A stretch of DNA of 64,000 bases from Burkholderiales bacterium 8X (GTDB taxonomy: Bacteria > Pseudomonadota > Gammaproteobacteria > Burkholderiales > Burkholderiaceae_C): NCBI GenBank assembly GCA_902506565.1, contig LR732703.1, forward strand, positions 689 through 64,688, given 5' to 3'. This document shows, in pieces, positions 18,863 to 27,389 of this stretch. Position 1 is the stretch's first letter; every line of letters begins with the position of its first letter. Under the pieces are notes generated by a model. That model was not told where the DNA came from and searched no databases. It saw nothing but the letters and a program-made list of their open reading frames with translations. A program made the position numbers and the translations under genes.

Positions 18863-19375
18863 TCAGTGGGCGGTGCGAGTGGACGGATCGGCGCAGAGCT
18901 CGTCGAGCACCAAGGTGTCGGGTTCGATGCCGGTACTCCAATAGACCATCATCACGATGATCTTCAGCTCGTCGAGCGACACCGGCTCGCCTGAGGTCGC
19001 CATGGCGCGATCGACCACGATTTCGCGCATGTCCGCCGGCAGCACCGCCGACGCCTCCAGGAAGCTGATGAAGCCCAGGCAGGCGGCGCCCAAGTGTTCC
19101 TGTTCGGCGCTCGAGTAGACGCGCATGGCATCGGGCGATGACGGGATCGGAATCTCGCCCGCCGAACGCGTACCCACCACCGCGCTGCCGTCGGCTTTTC
19201 GGGTGAAGCGCACGCCCTGGGTGGCGAGCGAAAGACCATCGAGCCACCGAAGCGCATCGCGGATCTCCTCGCCGTCGAAACCGTGCGCGCTCAGCTTGCG
19301 GCCAAGTTGCTCGGGTTCGGGGCAGGCGTCGCCGCGCCAATAGTTTTCATAAACGAACACGAGCACTTCGAACAT
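18863..19375 (-). CDS. smg: Smg family protein (DUF494)
   Basis: 170-residue acidic cytosolic protein of the Smg family. The N terminus MFEVLVFVYENYW is diagnostic and the C-terminal LDELKIIVMMVYWSTG matches the family. Function is unproven; the gene is classically next to dprA, as here (36 bases downstream of it). Confidence 0.9.
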   Translation of the reverse strand: MFEVLVFVYENYWRGDACPEPEQLGRKLSAHGFDGEEIRDALRWLDGLSLATQGVRFTRKADGSAVVGTRSAGEIPIPSSPDAMRVYSSAEQEHLGAACLGFISFLEASAVLPADMREIVVDRAMATSGEPVSLDELKIIVMMVYWSTGIEPDTLVLDELCADPSTRTAH

Positions 19376-19411
19376 GCAATCAATATAGCCGAGCGCCCGT
19401 GCCGGCGGCCC

Positions 19412-20575
19412 TCAGCATCGTGCGGTTCGTTGAAAGAGTCCGCCGGGCAGGCGCGCGAGCTGTCCGTCCAGTTCGAGTTCGAGCAGCCGCGCCTGCAATT
19501 CGGCAGCGCCGAATCCGGTTCGTGCGCACAGGGCGTCGAGGCTGACCGGGTCGTAGCCGATGGCGCCGAGCAGGCCGGATGCGTCGCCGTGGGCGTCTGC
19601 GACCTCCGATGGGCGCAAGCCTTCTTCGCTCGACCGGTTCGCGGATGCCGTCGAGCCGGCTGCCGGGGTGAATTCTTCATGGACGTCGCTCGCCAGCTCG
19701 ACCAGCTTGGCGCCCTGCCGGATCAACGCATGGCAGCCGCGCGACTGCGGCGAGTGGATCGACCCGGGGATGGCGAAGACCTCGCGGCCGAGTTCGGTCG
19801 CAAGTCTGGCGGTGATAAGCGACCCCGACTGCAAGGCCGCCTCGATCACCAGCGTGCCCCGAGAGAGCCCGGCAATGATCCGGTTGCGCTTCGGGAAGTT
19901 CTGGTTGAGGGGTGGCGTGCCGAGGGCGAACTCGCTCACGATCAGGCCGCGATTGGCAATGCGGTGGGCCATCGCGCGGTGCTTGGCCGGGTAGACGCGG
20001 TCGAGGCCGGTGCCGACCACGGCCACCGTGGCGGCGAAGTCCGGCCGGGGTGCCGCTTCCAGGGCGCCTTCATGCGCCGCGCCGTCGATGCCCGCGGCCA
20101 GCCCCGACACCACGCACCAGCCGGCATCGCTGAAATCCTTGGCGAACGACCTGGCGTTGATCAGGCCTTGGGGTGTCGGATTGCGGCTGCCGACGATGGC
20201 GACGCTGCGGGGCAGCGGCGGCAGATCGAGACCGGGCGGGCCGATGACATACAGCAGGATCGGCGGATCGGCCGTTTCGAGAAGTGCGGCCGGATAACCC
20301 GGATCGCCGAGCGTCAGGATCCTGCGGACCGCGCCGGAATCATCCGGCGAGCCAAGCCATTCGAGCGTTCGCGTGATGACCGCCTCGAGGTCCGGCGGCA
20401 TTCGATGCAGAGCGTCGGCTTGCGCCAAGCTCACCACCTGGGCCAGCACCGCGGCGGGCTGGTCGAAGATGGCCTCCGGCAAGCCGAAGCTCGCCAGCAG
20501 CTTGCGGGCGGCAATGTCGCCCACGCCGGGCGTCAGGGTGAGCCGGAGCCACCCCGCGAGTTCGGATCGTTCCAC
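19412..20575 (-). CDS. dprA: DNA processing protein DprA
   Basis: Loads RecA on incoming single-stranded DNA during natural transformation. 387 residues: an N-terminal SAM-like region (TPGVGDIAARKLLASFG), the central Rossmann-like domain with VAIVGSRNPTPQG near residue 125 and VSGLAAGIDGAAHEGAL near 157, and a C-terminal winged-helix segment from about 320. Starts close after the LysM gene in the same direction. Confidence 0.95.
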   Translation of the reverse strand: MERSELAGWLRLTLTPGVGDIAARKLLASFGLPEAIFDQPAAVLAQVVSLAQADALHRMPPDLEAVITRTLEWLGSPDDSGAVRRILTLGDPGYPAALLETADPPILLYVIGPPGLDLPPLPRSVAIVGSRNPTPQGLINARSFAKDFSDAGWCVVSGLAAGIDGAAHEGALEAAPRPDFAATVAVVGTGLDRVYPAKHRAMAHRIANRGLIVSEFALGTPPLNQNFPKRNRIIAGLSRGTLVIEAALQSGSLITARLATELGREVFAIPGSIHSPQSRGCHALIRQGAKLVELASDVHEEFTPAAGSTASANRSSEEGLRPSEVADAHGDASGLLGAIGYDPVSLDALCARTGFGAAELQARLLELELDGQLARLPGGLFQRTARC

Positions 20576-20590
20576 GCGGTTTTGCGCGGC

Positions 20591-21820
20591 TCAGGGATTG
20601 GTCAGCAGGTCGCCGATGCGCGGCGCGTCGTTGATCTCGAGCACCAAGGCGTAGGACACGCGTTCGAACGGCCGGAACACCATCAGGAGGCCGATGCGTT
20701 CGTTCGGCAGCTTCATGGTTTCCTTCGCGCCGTTGGTTTTGTCGACGATGGTCTCGCCGTTCTTCAGGATGGCCAGCACATGGCCGTTTTCGATGCCGTC
20801 GAGCGTGCCCTTGTTGATGGCGACCACCTGGTTCTGCGCGGCGAACTGCACGGCGTTGCCGTACACCGACACGATGCGCGCCTCGACGTTCTGCGCCGGG
20901 GCGCGCGGCACGTAGCTCACGAGCTGGCGAGGCGGCTCGGGCAGGAGTCGGTCGCCGGCCCGCACTTCTTCGCGGGCGCCCACGATGTCGATGGTGGCCG
21001 GCACGATGTTCACGACCTCCTTGCCCTCGATCAGCTCGCGGGTGGTGGATTCGCCGCGCTGCAGGGTGGCCTTGCCGACGTACTGGGCCTCGTAGCCGAG
21101 GATTTCGCCGGTGCCCGGGTCCTTGAGGGGCGTCGCGTTCCGGAACAGGCGGAAGGTCTTGATGGGGCCGGCAGTCTCGACCAGCGGCGAGTTGATGTCG
21201 CCGCGGGCGTAGGCGCGGTCGCCGCGGGCGAGCAGCACGCGCCCGTCGTTGGCGGCGACGATCCGCGGCGCGGTCGCGAGGGTGAGTTCGTCGACCACGA
21301 TCGGCTCGCTCAGGAACGGTTCGATCAAGGCCGGGTTGAGCGTCGGCAAGGCCATGCCGGAAAGGCTCTCGGAGCGAACGCGCGGCGACAGCTTGATGAT
21401 ACCGTCCGACCGATCGGCGCCGCCGCCGCGGCGGGTGCTCAGGCGGGCGCGGCCGCCGGTCTTGTCGAGGAACAGCATCTGGCCGGGATAGATGCGGTGC
21501 GGGTTCTGGATCTCGGCGAGGTTCATGCCCCAGAGTTCAGGCCAGCGCCAGGGGCTGCGGAGGAAGATTCGGGAGATGGCCCAGAGCGTGTCGCCGGGCT
21601 TGACGGTGTATTCGTCGGGTGCGGTGGGTGCGAGTTCCGCCAGGGGAACGCCGGTTTGCGCGGTCTGCTGCGCGGTGGCGCGTTGCTGGGGCGTGATGGG
21701 ATAGTTCTGCGCCGATGCCGTGAAGCCGCCGAGGAGGGCAGTTGCCACCGCCGCGGCAACGAGCGAGGTGCGAAGGCTGGGGCGAAGCAGAGCGGGCAGG
21801 ATGGGCAGAATTTTTGTCAT
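20591..21820 (-). CDS. Secreted LysM peptidoglycan-binding protein
   Basis: 409 residues. A signal peptide (basic start, then SLVAAAVATALLGGFTASAQ) directs export. A LysM domain follows at about residues 70-120 (YTVKPGDTLWAIS ... IYPGQMLFL), and a large C-terminal region of beta-rich segments is conserved in beta-proteobacteria upstream of dprA. Probably binds peptidoglycan in the periplasm. The ATG at 21820 is chosen over one six codons upstream, which falls in a palindrome. Divergent from def. Confidence 0.85.
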   Translation of the reverse strand: MTKILPILPALLRPSLRTSLVAAAVATALLGGFTASAQNYPITPQQRATAQQTAQTGVPLAELAPTAPDEYTVKPGDTLWAISRIFLRSPWRWPELWGMNLAEIQNPHRIYPGQMLFLDKTGGRARLSTRRGGGADRSDGIIKLSPRVRSESLSGMALPTLNPALIEPFLSEPIVVDELTLATAPRIVAANDGRVLLARGDRAYARGDINSPLVETAGPIKTFRLFRNATPLKDPGTGEILGYEAQYVGKATLQRGESTTRELIEGKEVVNIVPATIDIVGAREEVRAGDRLLPEPPRQLVSYVPRAPAQNVEARIVSVYGNAVQFAAQNQVVAINKGTLDGIENGHVLAILKNGETIVDKTNGAKETMKLPNERIGLLMVFRPFERVSYALVLEINDAPRIGDLLTNP

Positions 21821-21828
21821 GGTCGATG

Positions 21829-21840
21829 GTGTGTACACAC
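21829..21840. promoter_or_regulatory. 12-bp perfect palindrome before the LysM gene
   Basis: GTGTGTACACAC, 8 bases upstream of the LysM start codon and covering its alternative start. Possible operator. Confidence 0.4.
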
Positions 21841-21905
21841 TGCGCCGGCAAGGCCGGACGGTCCCTCACAATTTGCAACGAATTTTGCGCTGAAGCCCCG
21901 GGGCG

Positions 21906-21926
21906 GGCAACGTTTAAACCGTTGCC
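21906..21926. promoter_or_regulatory. 21-bp inverted repeat between the LysM gene and def
   Basis: GGCAACG-N7-CGTTGCC with a TTTAAAC centre, perfect 7-bp arms. It lies midway in the 160-bp divergent promoter region, the expected place for a shared operator. Confidence 0.5.
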
Positions 21927-21980
21927 TTCTCCAGCGTTGGCCCGAAATGGTGAAAATAGAGACAATTTTTCCTCGATTTC

Positions 21981-22514
21981 ATGTCAAAACGAACCATCCT
22001 CAGTTATCCGGATGTGCGTTTGCACAAGGTCGCCAAGCCGGTCCAAGGCGTCGACGCGCGCATCAAGAGCCTCGTGGCGGACCTGCTCGAAACCATGTAC
22101 GACGCCAACGGCATCGGGCTTGCCGCGACCCAGGTCGACGCGCATGAACGCCTGGTCGTCATCGACGTGTCCGAGGAACGCGACAAGCCGCTGGTCCTGA
22201 TCAATCCGGAGATCGTCTGGGCAAGCGACGAGAAGGTGCTGAACGAGGAAGGCTGTCTGTCGGTACCCGGCATCTACGACGGCGTCGAACGCTCGACCTC
22301 GATCCGCGTCAATGCGCTGGATGCGAACGGCGAGCCGCAAACCATCGAGGCCGACGGCCTGCTGGCGGTCTGCATCCAGCATGAACTCGATCATCTGCTG
22401 GGCAAGGTCTTCGTCGAATACCTCTCTCCGCTCAAGCGCAACCGCATCAAGGGCAAGCTGCTGAAGCAGCAGCGCGAAGACCAGCGCGGCGAGCAGAAGG
22501 CTGGACGCGGGTGA
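21981..22514 (+). CDS. def: Peptide deformylase
   Basis: Removes the formyl group from the N-terminal methionine of new proteins. 177 residues with all three motifs: GIGLAATQ (44-51), EGCLSVPG (90-97, metal ligand C92) and QHELDHLLG (132-140, metal ligands H133 and H137). First gene of a unit with a lipoprotein gene and fmt; the stop overlaps the next start (GTGA). Confidence 0.97.
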   Translation: MSKRTILSYPDVRLHKVAKPVQGVDARIKSLVADLLETMYDANGIGLAATQVDAHERLVVIDVSEERDKPLVLINPEIVWASDEKVLNEEGCLSVPGIYDGVERSTSIRVNALDANGEPQTIEADGLLAVCIQHELDHLLGKVFVEYLSPLKRNRIKGKLLKQQREDQRGEQKAGRG

Positions 22515-23062
22515 GCCGCGAGCGGCTCGCGCGGGGTGCCGAATCAGTGGCGTCGATGTCGGCGTTGTCGTCGAAGTCGTCGGCGTTCGCGTCCTTGGCT
22601 TTGGCCTCGATGCTGCTGGCCGGCTGCGCCGGTGAACCCACCCGCATCTCGCCCGGCACCGAGCGGGCGGCTGCGCTGCAGCAGCTCGGCGCGCCCAGCG
22701 CGACCTATCGGCTCCAGGGGGGCGGCGAGCGTCTCCAGTATTCGCGTGCGCCGGCCGGCTTCGAGGTCAACAACGTCGATCTCGACGCGGCGGGCCGTGT
22801 GGTCTCGGTCCGGCAGGAGCTCGACGAGCGTTTGTTCGACCGGACCGTGAAGCCCGGCGTCTGGCGCGAGGCCGATGTGCTTCGAACCTACGGGCGCCCT
22901 TACGACATCACTCGGGTGACCTCGTTCGACGGCGTGATCTGGAGCTGGCGCTACAAGTCGATGAACACGCCCCGCCTGCTCTACATCTACCTCGATCCGG
23001 CCGGGGTGGTGCAGCGCTATCACACGGGCGACGATCTCACCCTCGACCTGATCAACCGGTGA
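22511..23062 (+). CDS. Small BamE/SmpA-like lipoprotein between def and fmt
   Basis: Outer-membrane-type lipoprotein of unknown function. From the GTG that overlaps the def stop it has 183 residues; from the ATG at 22556 it has 168, with a proper signal peptide ([20 protein letters not shown]) and lipobox LAGC. The later start makes the better signal peptide, the earlier one fits coupling. The mature part contains a BamE-like unit, with [11 protein letters not shown] and the repeat-like [11 protein letters not shown] followed by WSWRYKS. Also possible: an unrelated assembly-type lipoprotein. Confidence 0.7.
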   Translation: MSRERLARGAESVASMSALSSKSSAFASLALASMLLAGCAGEPTRISPGTERAAALQQLGAPSATYRLQGGGERLQYSRAPAGFEVNNVDLDAAGRVVSVRQELDERLFDRTVKPGVWREADVLRTYGRPYDITRVTSFDGVIWSWRYKSMNTPRLLYIYLDPAGVVQRYHTGDDLTLDLINR

Positions 23063-23069
23063 GGCTCGC

Positions 23070-24035
23070 TTGAAGATCGCCTTCGCCGGAACGCCGGAAT
23101 TCGCGCGCGTTGCGCTCGAAGCCATCGCCGACGCCGGACATGAAATCGCGCTGGTGCTGACCCAGCCCGATCGGCCGGCTGGCCGTGGCATGAAGCTGCA
23201 GGCCTCGCCGGTCAAGCAGCTGGCCGTCGAGCGAGGATGGCGTTTGGCGCAGCCCCGCAGCTTGCGGCTCGATGGCAAGTATCCGGACGATGCCGCGCAG
23301 GCCCGGAGCGTGATCGCAGAAGCCGAAGCCGAGGTGATGGTGGTCGCCGCGTACGGCCTGATCCTGCCGCAGTGGGTGCTCGATGCGCCGCGGCTCGGCT
23401 GTCTCAACATCCACGCCAGCCTCTTGCCGCGCTGGCGCGGTGCCGCGCCGATCCATCGCGCGATCGAATGCGGCGACCGCGAGACCGGCATCACGATCAT
23501 GCAGATGGATGCCGGGCTCGACACCGGCGACATGCTGCTGCGCGAGGCGATCCCGATCGGCTCGGACAACACCGCCCGTCTGCACGACAGGCTCGCCGAC
23601 CTCGGTGGACGGCTGATCGTGGAAGCGCTGCAGCGCTTGGCATTCGGCAGGCTGCCCCGTACCCCGCAGCCTTCCGACGGCGTGACTTACGCGCACAAGG
23701 TCGAGAAAGACGAGGCAAGCATCGACTGGCGCCAGGATGCGAACGCCATCGCGCGTCGGGTGCGTGCCTTCGATCCCTTCCCCGGCGCCAGCTGCAAGCT
23801 GAACGGCGAGGTCGTCAAGATCTGGAGCGCAGAGGCACTGGAGGCTCCATCGGCGGCCGCCTCTGACCCGGCGCCATCCGGCACCGTGCTGTCTGTGCAG
23901 CCGGACGGCATCTTGGTGGCCGCCGGCGAGGGCGCGCTGCGCATCACCGAGCTTCAACGCGCCGGCGGCAAGCGATTGAAGGCGGCCGACTTCCTGCGCG
24001 GCTTCGACATTCGTCCGGGCCAGGCCTTCGACTGA
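23070..24035 (+). CDS. fmt: Methionyl-tRNA formyltransferase
   Basis: Formylates initiator Met-tRNA using 10-formyl-tetrahydrofolate. 321 residues: N-terminal [15 protein letters not shown], the catalytic [20 protein letters not shown] near residue 110 (family pattern with Asn-His) and the D in [11 protein letters not shown]; the C-terminal OB-like domain starts near 210. Pairs functionally with def. Confidence 0.97.
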   Translation: MKIAFAGTPEFARVALEAIADAGHEIALVLTQPDRPAGRGMKLQASPVKQLAVERGWRLAQPRSLRLDGKYPDDAAQARSVIAEAEAEVMVVAAYGLILPQWVLDAPRLGCLNIHASLLPRWRGAAPIHRAIECGDRETGITIMQMDAGLDTGDMLLREAIPIGSDNTARLHDRLADLGGRLIVEALQRLAFGRLPRTPQPSDGVTYAHKVEKDEASIDWRQDANAIARRVRAFDPFPGASCKLNGEVVKIWSAEALEAPSAAASDPAPSGTVLSVQPDGILVAAGEGALRITELQRAGGKRLKAADFLRGFDIRPGQAFD

Positions 24036-24038
24036 TCG

Positions 24039-24779
24039 ATGTTCTTCCTGCCTTCGATCTATCGACGACCCGAGTTCCGCGAAGCGGCGCTGGGCATGGC
24101 CTCGCCTGCGCTGGGCATCGGCGCATGGGGCCTCATGACCGGCGTCGCGATGGTCAAGTCGGGCATGAGCGTGATCGAGTCCGTCGCCATGACGCTCCTG
24201 GTCTACGCGGGCAGCTCGCAGCTCGCGGCCATTCCCTTGCTGATCGCCGGAGCGCCCGCCTGGGTGGTGCTGGCGACCGGGTTCTGCGTCAACTTGCGCT
24301 TCGTGGTCTTCAGCCTTCACCTGCGTCCTTACCTGATGCACCTGCCGCGCTGGCGGCGGCTGGTCAACGGCTACCTGACGGCGGACATGAGCTATGCGCT
24401 CTTCACCCGCAAGTATCCGAAGCCCGGCGAGACGCCCGAGGAACAGCGTGCGCAGGAGGCCTACCTGGCCGGCAACTACGCCGTGACCTGGGCCGCTTGG
24501 ATGACGCTCAGCATGGTCGGCATCGCGCTCGCCAACTTCATTCCCCAGAACTGGGGGCTCGGCTTCGCGGGCGTCCTGAGCCTGGTCGCGATCGTCTGCT
24601 CGATGGCCACGACCCGCCTGCGACTGCTGGCGGCCCTGATCGCCGCGGCCACCGCGGTCGCGGCTTTTTCGCTGCCCCTCAAGCTCAACATCGTGGTGGG
24701 CATCGGCGTGGCGGTGCTGCTGTGCTTCTGGCTGGAAAAGCAGCTGGGCCTCGACCCGGGCGTGGAGGACGACCGATGA
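24039..24779 (+). CDS. azlC: AzlC family branched-chain amino acid exporter subunit
   Basis: 246-residue integral membrane protein, large subunit of the AzlCD amino acid efflux system. Several hydrophobic helices; the family motif YAGSSQLAAIPLL near residue 62 and FCVNLRFVVFSLHLRPYL near 87 are clear. Starts 3 bases after fmt and overlaps azlD by four bases. Confidence 0.88.
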   Translation: MFFLPSIYRRPEFREAALGMASPALGIGAWGLMTGVAMVKSGMSVIESVAMTLLVYAGSSQLAAIPLLIAGAPAWVVLATGFCVNLRFVVFSLHLRPYLMHLPRWRRLVNGYLTADMSYALFTRKYPKPGETPEEQRAQEAYLAGNYAVTWAAWMTLSMVGIALANFIPQNWGLGFAGVLSLVAIVCSMATTRLRLLAALIAAATAVAAFSLPLKLNIVVGIGVAVLLCFWLEKQLGLDPGVEDDR

Positions 24780-25114
24780 AGGGCAGCACCGACCTGTGGA
24801 CCCTGGCCGTGATCGTCGGCCTGGCCGGCGTCACGGTGCTCACGCGCTGCTTCTTCTTCATCCTCGACCGGCCCTGGGGCCTGCCCGACTGGGCGCATCG
24901 GGCGCTGCACTACGCACCGGCGGCTGCCCTGGCGGCTGTCATCGCGCCGGAAATCGTCATGACGCAGGGCCACCTGATCTCGACCTGGCAGGATGCCCGA
25001 CTGTACGGCGCGGCGGCTGGCATCGCGTGGTTCTTCTGGCGCCGCGGCATCCTCGGCACCATGCTCGCCGGGATGGCGGTCTACCTGCCGCTGCACCTCG
25101 GCCTGGGCTGGTAG
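24776..25114 (+). CDS. azlD: AzlD domain protein
   Basis: 112-residue small partner of AzlC with about four transmembrane helices; the VTVLTRCFFFIL start and [16 protein letters not shown] are typical. Its ATG overlaps the azlC stop (ATGA). Convergent with the Bug-protein gene. Confidence 0.88.
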   Translation: MKGSTDLWTLAVIVGLAGVTVLTRCFFFILDRPWGLPDWAHRALHYAPAAALAAVIAPEIVMTQGHLISTWQDARLYGAAAGIAWFFWRRGILGTMLAGMAVYLPLHLGLGW

Positions 25115-25145
25115 CCGACGCGACCAGACGCGATGCGACGCGGCT

Positions 25146-25167
25146 CGGCGCGGCGCGGCGCGGCGCG
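25146..25167. repeat. CGGCG x4 tract in a convergent spacer
   Basis: Four head-to-tail CGGCG units plus CG between azlD and the minus-strand Bug gene. Flanked at a distance by AGACGCG (25126-25132) and CGCGTCT (25164-25170), a weak long-loop inverted repeat. No U tract, so not a convincing terminator. Confidence 0.6.
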
Positions 25168-25180
25168 TCTCGACAAGGCG

Positions 25181-26152
25181 TCAGTCCAGCTGGACCTTGG
25201 CCTCCTTGATGATCTTGCCCCAGCGCTCGCTTTCCGCCCGCGACATCTTGTAGAAGTCCTGCGGCGTGCCGGGCAGCGCCTCGAAGCCGAAGTCGGCGAA
25301 GAGCTTCACCACCTTGGGTGCCTTCATCGCCTTCTGCAGTTCGGCATTCAGCCGGTTGACCACGTCCGGCGGCATGCCGGCCGGGCCGATCAGGCCGTGG
25401 AAGGCGGAGGCGTTCACGTCCTTGAAGCCGAGTTCGCCGAAGGTCGGCACATCCGGCAGTGCGGCCGCGCGCTGCGGCAGCGCGATGGCCAGCACCCGCA
25501 CCTTGCCCGAACGGATGATCGGCAGGCCCGACGCGAGGTCGAGCATCATGGTCGGCACCTGGCCGCCCATCACGTCGGTCATGGCGGGGGCGGCGCCCTT
25601 GTACGGCACGTGGACGATGTCGAGCCCGGCCCGCTGCTTGAAGAGCTCCATCGCCATGTGATGCGGCGAGCCGTTGCCGGGCGAGGCGTAGCTGACCTTC
25701 TGCGGATTCGACTTGGTGTACTGCACGAACTCGGCCAGCGTCTTGGCCGGGAAGTCCGGATTCACCACGAGCGCCACCGGAAAGCGGCCGATGGTGCCGA
25801 TGTAGGTGAAGTCGCTGGCCGGCTTGTACGGCAGCTTGGCGAACATGTGCTCGTTGAAGAGCAGCGCGGCGTTCTCGGCCTGCATGATGGTGTAGCCGTC
25901 CGGCTTGGCCTGCATCATCACCGAGACGCCGATGTTGGTCGACGCGCCGGGCCGGTTGTCGATCACGATCGGCTGGCCGAGCGAAGGCTGCATCGCCTCC
26001 GCCAGCGAACGCGCCAGGTTGTCGGTGCCGCCGCCGGCGACGTAGGGCACGATCCATTTAACGGGCTGGCTCGGATAGGTGTTCTGGGCGGGTGCGTGGC
26101 TGGCAAGGGTGAGCGCCAGGCCGGCGGCCAGCAGTTGCAAGGTCTTCTTCAT
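25181..26152 (-). CDS. Bug/TctC-family periplasmic substrate-binding protein
   Basis: 323-residue tripartite tricarboxylate-type binding protein. Signal peptide MKKTLQLLAAGLALTLASHA, then WIVPYVAGGGTDNLAR, the ligand-contact stretch, and NRPGAST near residue 75. Binds an organic acid or aromatic acid in the periplasm; no membrane TctAB genes are adjacent, as is common for these proteins in Burkholderiales. It is the last gene after the MBL hydrolase and probably scavenges the substrate of this cluster (inference). Confidence 0.9.
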   Translation of the reverse strand: MKKTLQLLAAGLALTLASHAPAQNTYPSQPVKWIVPYVAGGGTDNLARSLAEAMQPSLGQPIVIDNRPGASTNIGVSVMMQAKPDGYTIMQAENAALLFNEHMFAKLPYKPASDFTYIGTIGRFPVALVVNPDFPAKTLAEFVQYTKSNPQKVSYASPGNGSPHHMAMELFKQRAGLDIVHVPYKGAAPAMTDVMGGQVPTMMLDLASGLPIIRSGKVRVLAIALPQRAAALPDVPTFGELGFKDVNASAFHGLIGPAGMPPDVVNRLNAELQKAMKAPKVVKLFADFGFEALPGTPQDFYKMSRAESERWGKIIKEAKVQLD

Positions 26153-26205
26153 CGGAACGGTTCCTGTGGGTGGGTGATCGGTCGCAAGGGTGAAAGTGGA
26201 GAGGC

Positions 26206-27165
26206 TCAGCCGCGCAGCGTCTGCCAGAGGTCGCGGTCGCGGTCGGCGGTCCAGACCACCGGATGCTCGATGCCGCGCAGCTCGTCGTAGGCGCGCGAGA
26301 CATCGAAGGGCAGCACGTGCTGGAACACCGGCCAGTCGCCGAAGCGCGGCTTCATGGCGCGCTCGGCCCGCTCGAAGCAGCCGCGCAGGCTATCGCCGCC
26401 ATCGATGCCTTCGCGCACCGCGCCGATCAGGGTCGACAGGAAGGCCTTGGTAAGGGCGATGGCTTCGGCGCAGGCCGCTTGGCCCTCGACCACGGCGCCG
26501 CGTCCGGGCACCAGCACGCGGGGCTCGAGCGCGGCGACGGCATCCAGCGTGCCGGCCCAGTCCTGGATATAAGCGTCGCCCGCATAAACGCCGCAGCGGT
26601 TCTCGACCACGTCGCCCGAGAACAGCACGCCGCAATCCGGCAGCCAGGCCACCGTGTCGCCGCCGGAGTGGCCGCGGCCCAGGCACATCAGGCGCACTTC
26701 GCGATCACCGAGCCACAAGCTCATCTCGCGATCGAAGCCGAGCGTCGGCACCGTGAGGCCGGGGATTTCCTCGACCCCGGCGAAGAGCCGCGGGAAGCGG
26801 CCGACCTCCGAATCGAAATCCGCCTGGCCGCGCTCGTGCACCCAGTCGATCGTGCCCTGGCTGGCGACGATGGTCTCGACCTCGTCGAAGGCGCTCGCGC
26901 CCATCACCCGAACCGCGTGGTAGTGGGTCAACACGATGGTGCGGATCGGCTTGTCGGTGATGCGGCGGATGTCGGCGAGGAAGTCGCGCGCCATCCGCGG
27001 CGTCGGCCGGGTGTCGATCAGCACCACCTGGTCGTCGCCGACGATGAAGCCGCAGTTGGGATCGAAGTCGCTGATGTAGCCGTAGACTTTCGGCGCCAGT
27101 TCGCGGACCTGGGGCTTTTGCTCGCGCGTGTCGGAAGCGGAGGCGAAGGAGACGCTGGTGTTCAT
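26206..27165 (-). CDS. MBL-fold hydrolase with HYHAVR motif (copy 1)
   Basis: 319 residues, the same length as the copy at 55349-56308 and clearly a paralogue. Metallo-beta-lactamase fold: LTHYHAVRVMGASAF near residue 90, CLGRGHSGGDT near 165 and FSGDVVEN near 190. The canonical HxHxDH is HYHAVR, so the Asp and His that usually bind the second metal are absent, while the first two His, GHS and SGD are kept. I chose the ATG at 27165; the frame runs further upstream but overlaps the DUF2783 gene. Reaction unknown; it may hydrolyse an ester, lactone or thioester of an aromatic pathway. Confidence 0.82.
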   Translation of the reverse strand: MNTSVSFASASDTREQKPQVRELAPKVYGYISDFDPNCGFIVGDDQVVLIDTRPTPRMARDFLADIRRITDKPIRTIVLTHYHAVRVMGASAFDEVETIVASQGTIDWVHERGQADFDSEVGRFPRLFAGVEEIPGLTVPTLGFDREMSLWLGDREVRLMCLGRGHSGGDTVAWLPDCGVLFSGDVVENRCGVYAGDAYIQDWAGTLDAVAALEPRVLVPGRGAVVEGQAACAEAIALTKAFLSTLIGAVREGIDGGDSLRGCFERAERAMKPRFGDWPVFQHVLPFDVSRAYDELRGIEHPVVWTADRDRDLWQTLRG

Positions 27166-27389
27166 GGGGCAGGGCTCGGGGTGATGGTTGTCGTGGCAGA
27201 TGGTGACCCGCTGTCGCGCGCAGCGGCCACGCAATCCAGCAGCACTTGCTGGTCGCCGCATTGGTTGGCCAGCAGCAGTACCAGTCGGGCATTGAGGTCG
27301 GCGCTCTGTGCGTCGCTCAGGCCTTCGTGGGCGTTGATCCAGGCGGCATAGAAGCCGTCGGGGTCCGGGATGTGGGGTTCGGTGATCAT
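27162..27389 (-). CDS. DUF2783 protein (copy 1), candidate small partner of the FAD monooxygenase
   Basis: 75 residues; core DPDGFYAAWINAHEGLSDAQ then NARLVLLLANQCGDQQVL, which matches the copy at 58010-58240. Its ATG overlaps the stop of the FAD monooxygenase gene and its stop overlaps the MBL gene start. Both copies directly follow an FAD hydroxylase. From memory, Pseudomonas putida 3-hydroxyphenylacetate hydroxylase needs a large flavoprotein (MhaA) and a very small protein (MhaB); DUF2783 could be that type of partner (inference). Confidence 0.75.
   Translation of the reverse strand: MITEPHIPDPDGFYAAWINAHEGLSDAQSADLNARLVLLLANQCGDQQVLLDCVAAARDSGSPSATTTITPSPAP

Noticed and set aside
25115-25180. 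Terminator between azlD and the Bug gene
   Set aside because: GC-rich repeats without a U tract and with a very long loop.
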